In this document: positions 10,715 through 19,420 of the stretch, piece after piece
How positions within the stretch are numbered: the first letter of the stretch is position 1
How the letters are laid out: each line of letters starts with the position of its first letter
Source of the DNA: Heterotrichella gracilis
Lineage: Eukaryota; Sar; Xanthophyceae; Tribonematales; Xanthonemataceae
DNA length: 20,759 nucleotides
Assembly (NCBI GenBank): GCA_032358255.1
Contig: JAULBX010029622.1
Coordinates: 1 to 20,759, forward strand
Direction of reading: 5' to 3'
The notes under the pieces: model-generated
Database searches by the model: none
Seen by the model: the letters and a program-made list of their open reading frames with translations, nothing else
What the model was told of the DNA's origin: nothing
Made by a program: the position numbers and the translations under genes

Positions 10715-10981
10715 GAGCTAGCGGTGGTCACTGTGGCGGTACATAGCCAACTAGCCAACTTTTGATTACATCCTGCCACAATTTCCATTGCATTGGACAC
10801 CCTGTTTCGAACCTCAGTTGAAGTTTTGCAAAGCCACATATGGCTAAACCTATTGCTTCCGACCTGAACACCTCACGCAAAATTGCTAATTCTCAGCCCC
10901 ATCCGCACTAACGCAGCACATGCATACGCATGTATACGTTCTGCGCCCCCATGCGCATCTCGAACATTTCCACTGCCATGA
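10715..10981. other. Convergent 3' region between NASP and IFT54
   Basis: Only 267 bases separate the two stop codons. The IFT54 poly(A) signal proposed at 10770-10766 (minus) would put that transcript's end within about 50 bases of the NASP stop, so the 3' UTRs of the two genes probably overlap as antisense sequence. I found no TGTAA on the plus strand here for NASP. Confidence 0.4.
10766..10770 (-). terminator. Possible poly(A) signal TGTAA for IFT54
   Basis: TGTAA on the minus strand lies about 212 bases beyond the IFT54 stop codon. TGTAA is the common poly(A) signal in chlorophyte algae. Five bases occur often by chance, so this is only a candidate. Confidence 0.35.
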
Positions 10982-13900
10982 TCACGCTACTTGTGTTGCT
11001 GGGTTGGCCACCCGACCCATGAGCTTCTGAATGTAGTTGGCATTGCTGCGGATGTGCCCCTTGGCTGCATAGATGCGCTCCTGGGCCTCTTTGATTTGGT
11101 TGATGGTCACTGCCTGCTCATCAGACAACAGGGCATTCACACGCATGGTGCGCTCCTCTTGCTGTAATTTCTCCTGCAAAGTACAATAGCAAATTAATGT
11201 TGAGAGGCCTGCACAGCACGCAGTATCCGCAACCCTGAATGCGGACCCAAATTGTTGGTGTCAATTTGGACTGAGTCTCAACTCCTAGAGGCAATTGGCA
11301 ATGCCTCAATAGAACGCACAAGGCCTCCAGGGTAACCATTGGTGCATAATTTGATTGGTGCATTGCAAATTGGCAAGCCAAATACAATTACTGACCTCGT
11401 GCACTGCCCGTTGCTGTTGCCATTGATGGAGTTCCTTGTCCATTGCATCGATGTCTTTTTGAAGGTGTACCATGCACTTCCCCAGCGTACTGCAAATCTG
11501 CAAGAACAGCAGGGTAATAACATAATGATCCATCTATGACCAGTATAAAGCAGCTCCATATGCTTGCATTGCTCATTGCACATCCAATCACTCATCAAGT
11601 CTTAGACCACCTGTCAGCAGACCATCTGAAAGTGCACATATGTATATTACATGATACTGTCGATATTGCATCGATGCTTAGCATGGCAGCTGGAAAATGG
11701 ATATGGCAGCGCTGCAGAACATGCGCAAGTCCATGCGCATGCAATTGGGAATCAACTTGTTGCATGCAATACTAGTTTGGACTAGTTGCATGCAAGACCA
11801 TTGCAGTAGAGATACAGTAATGCAGACCCCCTTAGGATTGCATTGCTCTTACCTGGCATATGTTGTCCACCGATGCAGCCAGCGCCACCGGTTCACCTGC
11901 TCCACCTTGACCACCTGCTGCCTGTCTCCTGCCTGGGACCTGCCTAATTGGGCCCACTGCTCCCTGCATCCATCACACGGCATAAAATTCAATATTTAAT
12001 ATCTTGCAATGTATTTCGGGATATCTCATCCTCCAGTGGGGAAATTAGCGGCGCATGTGCATGCATAATCATTGATGCCGTTTGCTTGATATCTCATCCT
12101 ATCAAAGCAATGCCGGTGGCCAGCGCCTTCATTCACTTCAATTTCCTAAACATTTTATACAACCTTCACAAGATGCGTATCTCCATTTTGCGGTCGCTGT
12201 GGTCACTTGCATGCTTCACTACACGAGAAAACAATCATGATTATAGTTAACTCGGGGATGTGTGTACCTGTGCTACTGCGGCGTGTCCTGGTGTTGATAG
12301 AGATCCCATCCCCGCATCATTGTCGTCATCCTCCTCCCCTTCCACAAACACCCTAGGTCCTGAAGTACCTGGTGCAGAATTGCATTAATGTGTGAGTGGG
12401 CGCGCATGGTCACTATATGTATGCAGATTCAACATGTGAGTAGCCATTACCTATCAGCAGCTTTGCAGCCACAACACGAGCCTGTTCCTGTGCCTGCCTT
12501 TGGTGCGCATTCTAAATGTTCTGCATCACTGCATGGTAATGCAGCTGATAATCATCAGCATAAACAACATATTGCAGCAATTCCCCAGTGAAATCCATCA
12601 TTGAAAAATCTTGCCACAAGAGATTGACACTTCACTACCACCAGCACCAAGCGTACCACCAAACCCTAAACCCCTAACCCTAAACCCTAAACTATACTCA
12701 CCAGGGCGAGAAGTGGACGCCCCAGCTGCCAGGTGCGCAGTCCCTATCCTTGCTGGACCAGGTCGCCCCCCTGACGAGGTGCCAGGGCGCATGCCAGAGG
12801 CAGTTCCCGGACGCATCCCAGCCGCACTGCCTGGCCGAATGCCTCCATTCCCACCATTCTGCGCTGTACCAGGCCGCACAAGGGTATTTGGGGGTGGCTT
12901 CCTGGCTGATTGGGGGCGGTTTGGGCCTAGGCCTCCCTGGGAGGTAGCTGCTCGAGATTGTGGCCTGAAGCCTGCCCCTCTGGTTGTGCTACCTTGCTCA
13001 TCCATGGCTGTCACATTGGCTTGCAATGTGACGATGCCATTTGGGGCAGATCGTGAGGAGGGTGGGCCATTTGCGGTGACAATTGTGGATCCGGCGATGG
13101 GGTCTGGGGCAGCGCTGGCTGCCTGCTGACGCTGCTGAAGGTTGCTGAGCGAAAGTAGTGCCCTGGCGGGTGCCGATGCACCGGTGGTGGCGGGTTCAGT
13201 GCGTGATGATGGCTTTTGCACGGTGGGTGACCCTAAGCCCTGTGGCACCGGCGCTGGTGACCTATTTGCTGCACGCTCTCGTTGAAAATCCAGCACCTCT
13301 GCTCCTTTAGGTTTGGTTGGGGAGGTTGATCCAATGGCTGGTGGTGCAGCCTGTGGCTGGGAGCCTCTGCTGGGTGGCCTCGCAGTGTTGGAGGGTTCGC
13401 GGGGGGTGTTGATAGTCCCTGGTCCTGGTCCGGGCTTTGCTGCACTCTGCGGATTACCACCACCAGTACGGGGGTCCCCTGTCTGTGGCAATTCCGCCCC
13501 ATGTGGCTGCAATTCGTGTAGCTTGGGCTCTGGTTGGGTGCTGGTAGACACTGAGCTGTATTTGGCAAGAATGCCCTGCTTGCAAAAATATATACAGCAT
13601 CAGAAGAGGACGAGCACAGTGCCTGCGCTTGTTTGGTGATGCAAGCAGTGATATTGTGCACCACAGTTGTTGGTCCAAGTTACCTCTACAACTTGCCCTC
13701 CATTGCTTTGCAGCGCTGCTTTTGCGAGCATCTGCAGGAAGATGTTGGTGGCCTCTGGCTCTAACCCCGCCACCACCTACGGATTAGACAAACCCTTGTC
13801 TCATGTTGGTCTTGTGCTTGGCCACAGCAGCAGGGACAGGGACCCAACGGATTTTGACCCACCTTTGCAGCCTTCACTGGTACAGGTTGATCCAGAACTG

Positions 13901-14351
13901 CTGAGACAGTGTCTATGATCTTGTTGAAGTATTGTATCTTCCCCTCTTTCTCCTGCGATGAGAAGTTTGCAAGGTGTCACATCAGCACAGTGCCCAGTGC
14001 CTAGGGTTGGAGAGCTGCGGTTCACCGTTCACACTTGACATAGCCTCAGCTATTGTCCTGTTTGTGTCTGTGAGGAGGCTGTACCTGAATAGATTTCGCG
14101 TCCAACTCTGCTCCAGAGTACAGTTTCGAAGCAAACCCAGTGTTCCGTTGCACCTGCGCGCATGTAGAGATTCATCGAAGGAACAAGTATCAAAAGTTGT
14201 TGGCTGCGTATTGAAGGCCTACCTCGCTGATGACATCGTGTAAAAACCTGAACGGTGGGCGCCTCAGCAGATTCTCTGTAAGCTTGGGCTTTACCACCAG
14301 ACTGTGGTCGATTTGTAAGAGTTTTTGGGTTGGCTCCCAAAAGTTATCCAT
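10982..14351 (-). CDS. IFT54: Intraflagellar transport protein IFT54 (TRAF3IP1/MIP-T3 family)
   Basis: IFT54 is a peripheral subunit of IFT-B. It binds tubulin or microtubules through an N-terminal CH-like domain and joins IFT20 and others through a C-terminal coiled coil, for transport inside cilia. Nine exons: 14351-14223, 14153-14085, 13952-13863, 13776-13684, 13575-12702, 12368-12268, 11963-11853, 11497-11396, 11173-10982. All are GT-AG with consistent phases, total 586 aa. The CH-like domain is clear: MDNFWEPTQKLLQI, LLRRPPFRFLHDVISEV, EKEGKIQYFNKIIDTV, then the family hallmark VVAGLEPEATNIFLQMLAKA. A long basic, Pro/Ser/Gly-rich linker (residues about 128-418) carries repeated RPGT/SA units. 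Then follow an acidic patch (VEGEEDDDND) and the C-terminal coiled coil (CSTLGKCMVHLQKDIDAMDK, AVTINQIKEAQERIYAAKGH). The exon-5 acceptor could alternatively be three bases upstream (CAG codon added). Divergent from MRM1. Confidence 0.92.
12661..12692 (+). repeat. Interstitial telomere-like array next to an IFT54 splice donor
   Basis: About four CCCTAAA/CCCCTAA units in a row on the plus strand. On the transcribed minus strand they read TTTAGGG and begin about ten bases after the GTGAGT donor of exon 5. The array is four-fold but imperfect, intronic and surrounded by ordinary gene sequence, so it is not a chromosome end. Confidence 0.75.
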
Positions 14352-14886
14352 TGCCCAAGACCCTTTGGTTTGTCAGGAGTTTCAAAAAGTGGGTGCGCAG
14401 CTATGGGCTTGGTGCTCTGTTCTATTTTGCCGAGTGCAACGTGACGGCATGTGATGGAATGCGATGGGACACTGCAGAATCACAGCTAGACGCGTTTCCC
14501 GATCCGTGTATCCGTGAATCATTACCACGCATATTCCCTGTCAATTCTTGGTTCCCGTTGCAGTGGAAGGCGAGCAGGTGACCTGTACAACGGAATCGTG
14601 CGTACTACGGTACGGAAACTGATGCCACAGACAAAACCCTACCCTAGGTTCTGAAACCCCACAAAATAGCTGTGCCCTGTATTTCAGCTCGACGACTGCA
14701 ACTGGGACTTAGCGTTGTATAACTCGCCAAACGTGTCTATTTGTTGTGACTGTGGACGGTTAAGTGGCTTTTTTCTGTTAAGGGTGCCCACCATCCCTGC
14801 AAGCATTCAGCCGCCACATACCGAAACCCTAAAGCCGATATCACCCCACACACTTATAAGGCTGCCTACAACGCTGCCAAGACAGT
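14352..14886. promoter_or_regulatory. Divergent intergenic region, IFT54 / MRM1
   Basis: The two start codons are 535 bases apart on opposite strands, so both promoters and 5' UTRs lie here. A telo-box lies close to the MRM1 start. Open frames in this region (for example 14715-14957) lack domain-like sequence and are not called as genes. Confidence 0.5.
14824..14832 (+). promoter_or_regulatory. Telo-box AAACCCTAA upstream of MRM1
   Basis: AAACCCTAA lies about 55 bases before the MRM1 ATG. In land plants this motif occurs in promoters of ribosome-biogenesis and translation genes. An rRNA methyltransferase would fit that group, but its activity in this alga is inferred. The motif also occurs inside introns in this window, which weakens the case. 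Confidence 0.35.
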
Positions 14887-17800
14887 ATGATGAAGCTGTT
14901 ACAACGCGTCATGGGTGGCCCGCAACCGCGGCTTGCGGCCTTCGAGACGTTCCGTAAGTGTGTATGCATGCATATGTGTGGGCACCGATTGCTTGCTGCA
15001 GCGCTGAAAGTAACTCCAACCACTGGATAACACTGGTTATTTTGCACTGCAGGCTCCTTGAAGAGTTATGCAGGCAAGGGTAGGAGAGGCGCGTCCCCAA
15101 CTAGGGGTTTCAGAAGTGGAGGGAGGAGCGCAGTCAGGTACAAGCCACCGGACGTTCTGTGTTCGTTGCCAACGCCCTTTCCGTAGTCAGAACCAGCTTT
15201 TGATTGTTTTATGTATCATGGTTTTCACAGTCTGCCTCTTATTGGCCGCAAGGATGTAGACAGTGGGTTTTTTTCTTGCAGTGCCTACCAGCCCTCTGAA
15301 GGCAGCTGGAACAAGGGAGGGGGAGATGGGGGCTCCCAGAATGACTGGAGTGAGGGAAGGGGCGGGGGTGGGGGACGGGGCAACAGGTATGGCAGGGGCA
15401 GCGACGGTGGCAGCAGCTATCGTGGCAGGAGCAGTGACGGTGGTAGCAGCAGCTATCGCGGCAGGGGGAGCGACGGGGGGAGCAGCTACCGGGGTAGAGG
15501 CAGCGATGCTGGTGGCAGCCGGTACGGCCGGGGCAGCGATGCTGGCGCCAGCCGATATGGCAGGGGCAGCGATGCCGGAAGCAGCTACCGCGGCCGGGGC
15601 AGTGACGGTGGGAGCAGTTTCCGGGGCCGGGGCGGCGGTGGGGGTGGCAGCTATCGGGGCCGGGGCAGCGATGGCGGTAGCACCTACCAAAGCCGCTATT
15701 CCAAGGACAGCGGCGGCGGTGGCAGCACATGGGGAGGCAATGCGGCTGCCACTGATGCACAGGGCACCAGCTGGGGCCAGGATAGCAGCGCAGTGATCAG
15801 CAACTGGGCCGACAAGCAGGTGAGCAGTTTGGGCAAGGACGAAACCGCAGCCAGCGGGTACTCCCAAGGCACAGAGTGGGGTGCCAGCAAGCGAGGGGGG
15901 GGCGCGAGCTGGGGAAGAGGCGGGGGCGTCAGCCGAGGGAGGGGGGGAGGCAGGGGGAGAGGCGCGGGCAGGGGGAGGGATTCGGGACGGGGACGGGGGG
16001 GCAGGTATGAGGCCCCAGGCCGCGACCGAGGTGCATACAGTGCCAGAAGCGAGGGGGGTTCGCCTGGCGCTGGGAGCAGCGGGTACGGGCAACTGCAGGA
16101 TGATAGCGATGGGACTGATGATTCTCAGGATGGATCATACGATGACGACAGGCCTCCCACCCTGGCGAGCAAGTGGGTTGGGGATGTGCTGTATGGCGTG
16201 TCGCCTGTGCTGGCGGCGCTGCAGGCACAGCGGAGGAAGGTGTACTCGCTCTACATCCAGGAAGGTAACAAATCAGTGGTCCTTGTGTACGCCCCTCATG
16301 CAAATGTTGCGCATGTGTGACGGGCTTGGGTGGGTCTAAATGGCATGCCAGCAGAGGTGGATGGCGCAAATGTGCACACACTCTCAGCCACCGGTTTAGT
16401 GCATCATTTATTCCAAAAAATTGCGGGAATGCATGTCGCTGACCTGCGCCACGATCCCTTTTCATCCACAGGCATGGACAATTAGCAAACCCTAAACTTA
16501 AAATCCCCCGCAGGCATGGACATCTAGGAAATTCTAAACCCTAAATTACCCACTGGCATGGACAAATAATAAATCCTAAACCCTAACCACCCGCAGGCAT
16601 GGACATCTCCCAGCGCAAGGACAAGACCGCCGTGAGCACCATCACCGCGCTGGCGCAGCAGCAGGGCGCGGCGATTGAGAAGGTCAGCAAGCACGACCTC
16701 AACATGGTGTGCGACAGCAGGCCACACCAGGTAGGGGCACCGCCTTTCGTTTTAAGGTGTAAGTTTAGAGTATTCTCTCAACCTGACTTTTTACTTTATA
16801 CGGGCACCGCAGTTGACATGATTTTGGAAGGACAATGTTTTAAATTTTATAAACTTTCATTTCATGTGCGCCATATGAGGCAGGCTGTGCCTCCAGCTGT
16901 GTGGTATATGAGCATGACTGGCATCTTCAGCCCGGTGCTTGCTGCTGTTGTTCAAATGCTTACAGGAGCTGTCGCATGTCTGGATGCGAGTTACATGGAC
17001 CCTGTGCCGCTGCTAATGTGCGTGCAACCACACATGGCGCCACCCATGTGATTAACGCATGGCAATCTTAGCATGTGCACTGATGGCAGAGTGGCATGGT
17101 GCAAAGTATTGAGCAGCTTATTTCTGCTTCAGGGCCTAGTCCTGGATTGTGAGCCCCTCGACTGGGTGAGCATGGAGGAATTTCCCCCTGCTGATTCCTT
17201 TGAAGGCACACCCCCTTGCTGGCTGGCACTGGATGAGGTGATGGACCCGGTGAGGCAATGCACCGCAACCCATGAGCTTTGCTTGGCAATTCAGTCAGGA
17301 TTGCATCGCTGCCGACTGTGGACAGCTGGCGGTATTGCTGAGCGCTGCTTAGTGCTATGGTCATGCGTTGCACAGTGAACACTTCACGGGATCTTGCCCA
17401 TCGCGCCATCACAACGCATGCAAATACGTGCGATGATGGCGGTGCATGTGCTTGCCCAATCACCGCCCGCTCCGCTTTCCAGCCATGCATGAATGCCGTG
17501 CTCTGACAGTCACAGCATGGGGCCACCGCCACTGCATGCCAATCCACCCATGCGCCATCAGGCATGGGTTGCTGTGCCCATGCTGGTCCTGCATGGGCCC
17601 ACTGCTGCAGCTCCTCCTACTTCCTTGGCGCAACTTGGTCCCAATTTGTAGTGTGCAGACCTTGCTATATGCACGCTGATCCCGCATGCGTCCACTGCTG
17701 CAGCAAAACTTTGGCGCAGCCTGATTCCAATGTGTATTGTGCATGCCTTGCTGTATACACGCTGATCCCGCATGCGCCCACTGCTGCAGCAAAACTTCGG

Positions 17801-18693
17801 CGCCGCGCTGCGCTCTGCCTACTTCCTTGGCGCCAGCGGCGTGCTGACGTGCAGCCGCAACTCTGCGCCCCTGTCGGCGGTGGTCAGCAAGGCCAGCGCG
17901 GGTGCTGTGGAGGTCATGCCCATCTACTCGTGCAAGAACCTGCCCCGCACGCTCACCGAAGCGGGGCTGAGCGGATGGGATGTGATAGGTGAGGGCGTAG
18001 AGAGATGGTGCCGAACTGGAGCGCAGGGCGTGCTCTGTGCCACCTGTATCATGTTTTGATATTGCACATCAAGGTTGCTACAGTGCATGCTTGATGCTGG
18101 CTTCTAGCTGCTTTTGGCTGATGTGGGTGTTGCTCTTCAGCTGCATGGAAGCATGTGTGTTTGCCAATCTGGCTGTTGAACCCCTCCTGCAGGTCTGAAA
18201 ACCTGGGTGCATGTGTTGGACTGCATGGAAATAAGTTAACTTTTTAGCCTGATCACTAACCTCTTCTCTTCCATGGTGACCAGGTGCGTCTTCCGAGCCC
18301 GACGCGCTGGACTGCAGCCAGTTCACCATGCGGCGGCCCACCATCCTGGTCATGGGCAACGAGGGGTACGGCCTGCGCACCAACACGCGCAGGGCGTGTG
18401 GGGCGGTGCTGCGGATAGATGGTGCCAACCAGGCCGCGCCGGCCCAGCCGGGCTTTTTGGTGGACAGTTTGAATGTGAGTGTGGCCACGGGGGTGCTGCT
18501 GCACCGCCTGCTGACCAGCGCGCGGGCAGGGGAGGGGGGCGAGGCAGTGACAAGTGCGCGGGCAGGGGAGGGGGGCGAGGCAGTGACAAGTGCGCGGGCA
18601 GGGGAGGGTGGCGAGGCAGTGGTCAGCAATGGCGCGGCTTCAAGTGACGGCGAGGCCTCAAGCCCGGCCGCAGTGGAGGAGTTGGTCAGCTGA
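14887..18693 (+). CDS. MRM1: TrmH/SpoU-family rRNA 2'-O-methyltransferase, MRM1 type, with RGG/GSD-rich insert
   Basis: MRM1/RlmB enzymes use S-adenosylmethionine to 2'-O-methylate a guanosine in the peptidyl-transferase region of large-subunit rRNA, in mitochondria (or bacteria-like organelles). Exons: 14887-14953, 15053-15137, 15282-16264, 16597-16730, 17133-17249, 17790-17988, 18284-18693. Phases match (1, 2, 1, 0, 0, 1), total 664 aa. The N-terminus (MMKLLQRVMGGPQPRLAAFE, then RSLKSYAGKGRRG) is Arg-rich and acid-poor like an organelle presequence. Residues about 53-345 are RGG/GSDGGSS low-complexity sequence ending in an acidic patch. Then come the substrate-binding domain (DVLYGVSPVLAAL) and the knotted SPOUT catalytic domain: NFGAALRSAYFLGASGV, ILVMGNEGYGLR and DSLNVSVATGVLLH, the three family motifs, all intact. 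The C-terminus has three 12-residue repeats (TSARAGEGGEAV). Introns 3 and 5 carry tandem copies of their acceptor regions. Mitochondrial versus plastid targeting is unresolved. Confidence 0.9.
15370..15690 (+). repeat. Coding repeat encoding (Y/F)RGRGSDGGSS units
   Basis: Within MRM1 exon 3 a degenerate repeat of roughly 30-39 bases encodes about nine units of the type RGRGSDGGSSY (variants GSDAGGSRYG, GSDAGASRYG). A second, simpler RG-rich block follows at about 15890-16010. The unit combines an RGG-type RNA-binding motif with aromatic residues. Confidence 0.85.
16472..16606 (+). repeat. Tandem ~42-bp repeat containing splice-acceptor copies (MRM1 intron 3)
   Basis: GCATGGACA, the first bases of MRM1 exon 4, occurs at 16472, 16514, 16556 and 16597, a spacing of 42, 42 and 41. 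Copies 1, 2 and 4 are directly preceded by CAG; copy 3 has CTG. Between them lies CTAAACCCTAAA-like sequence. Only the last copy continues as open reading frame; in the first two the frame meets TAG after GMDN or GMDI. Confidence 0.85.
17579..17830 (+). repeat. Tandem ~86-93-bp repeat with duplicated exon start (MRM1 intron 5)
   Basis: CCACTGCTGCAG occurs three times, with the acceptor AG at 17610, 17703 and 17789. The second copy continues AGCAAAACTTTGGCGCAGCC, closely matching the real exon start (QNFGAA), then hits TGA. The first copy is followed by CCTACTTCCTTGGCGC, which matches a slightly later part of the real exon. Sequence between copies (GCTGATCCCGCATGCG, and TGCTATATGCAC versus TGCTGTATACAC) is also shared. 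Confidence 0.85.
18514..18621 (+). repeat. 36-bp coding triplication at the MRM1 C-terminus
   Basis: Three adjacent 36-bp units at 18514, 18550 and 18586 each encode TSARAGEGGEAV. Units 2 and 3 differ from each other at a single base as read; unit 1 differs at a few. The low divergence suggests recent expansion. The repeat lies outside the catalytic core, directly after the DSLNVSVATG motif helix. Confidence 0.95.
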
Positions 18694-18758
18694 GCCGGCA
18701 GCAAGTGATGGCGAGGCATGAGGCCCAGCTGCAGTGGAAGTGTTGGCCAGCTGAACCC
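18641..18758 (+). repeat. ~61-bp tandem duplication across the MRM1 stop codon
   Basis: Sequence from 18641 (CAAGTGACGGCGAGGC) to about 18698 recurs from 18702 (CAAGTGATGGCGAGGC) to about 18758. The real stop (GTCAGCTGAGCC) corresponds to GCCAGCTGAACC in the second copy. The second copy is untranslated and has diverged. Confidence 0.85.
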
Positions 18759-19177
18759 ATTGCTCACCTGCTGATGGCTCTACCTGGTTTCAGATCCATT
18801 CACAAGGGTGACGGCTGAACCCTGTTAGGGGATGTTGACAAACGCAGGTACAGCTGCGAGGTGTTGGGGGGAGCCTTTAATTTTTGGGTGATGGTGTAGT
18901 CTGGATTCACAGCAGTTTGCCTCGCGCAGATTGGCACGTTGGTGACTGAAACCTGGATGTTTGCCATACTGGGCGGTCACCGGGATTTAACTTCCTTTGA
19001 TTGAACGAATTGACTTTTGCCTGGCATGTGACCAAACCCTATCTTAGGGCTTGGGCCCAGTTATTTGTTCCCGCCAATTTTGTTCTGGGCCAGACCAAAA
19101 CGCTATCCAATTCGTACAAGTTCAGCACTTCCAGTGTATAACCTTGCTTGTGCTGGCTTCTTATTTAAGTTTTACAA

Positions 19178-19186
19178 ACTCGTACG
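19178..19186 (+). promoter_or_regulatory. Possible promoter word ACTCGTACG upstream of S1FA
   Basis: Part of TTACAAACTCGTACG, about 235 bases upstream of the S1FA ATG. It matches the word at similar distance and orientation upstream of the BTB gene. The evidence is the similarity alone. Confidence 0.2.
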
Positions 19187-19188
19187 AC

Positions 19189-19193
19189 TGTAA
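19189..19193 (+). terminator. Possible poly(A) signal TGTAA for MRM1
   Basis: This TGTAA lies about 496 bases beyond the MRM1 stop. It is the algal consensus, but it is short and far away, and it lies beside a candidate S1FA promoter word, so the assignment is weak. Confidence 0.25.
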
Positions 19194-19420
19194 AAGATCA
19201 AGCTACAGATATACTCTGCTACAGCACCCCTCGGGTTGGGTCCAAGTGCTTCCGTTTGCTGCGAAGTGGGCATATTCGAAGGTCTTTTGCTGTACCCAGA
19301 GTACTTTACCCACATCTTGCTTCTGGTAAACCTCTGCGGGTGTTGGTCAGTTTGATCGGTCGGAACCTGGTGGGTGAAGTGTTTCCAGCTGCGGCAAGCA
19401 AAAGTGGGCAGCAAGCCACA

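Larger units (their letters stand above)
18694..19420. other. Spacer MRM1 to S1FA: 3' UTR and promoter
   Basis: After the stop-spanning duplication I see no further gene until the S1FA start. This span should hold the MRM1 3' UTR and the S1FA promoter and 5' UTR. A CCAAACCCTA telomere-like word is at about 19031. Both a possible poly(A) signal (19189-19193) and the word ACTCGTACG (19178-19186) occur here. Confidence 0.5.

Noticed and set aside
10800..10830. Possible tRNA T-arm (TTTCGAACCTCAG)
   Set aside because: There are no matching acceptor stem, D-arm or anticodon arm around it.
12661..12692. Chromosome end suggested by telomere-type repeats
   Set aside because: There are only a few imperfect units, inside an intron, with genes on both sides; similar short blocks occur at other sites in the window.
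12611..13129. Plus-strand open frame (172 aa) antisense to IFT54 exon 5
   Set aside because: It is Pro/Ala-rich from base composition only, has no domain, and the minus frame joins to the IFT54 exons on both sides in correct phase.
15187..16092. Long minus-strand open frame rich in Ala and Pro, antisense to MRM1 exon 3
   Set aside because: It is the mirror of the GGX/RGG repeat coding on the plus strand; low-complexity GC-rich repeats keep several frames open. The plus-strand frame has matching splice phases and leads into the enzyme.
16472..16606. CRISPR array, because of regular 42-base spacing
   Set aside because: The whole unit repeats rather than a repeat plus unique spacers, it lies in a eukaryotic intron, and there are no cas genes.
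19256..19420. N-terminal extension of S1FA that resembles a transit peptide
   Set aside because: The frame is open but has no ATG (the first codon offered is TTG), and S1FA proteins start with a short acidic leader like the one at 19421.
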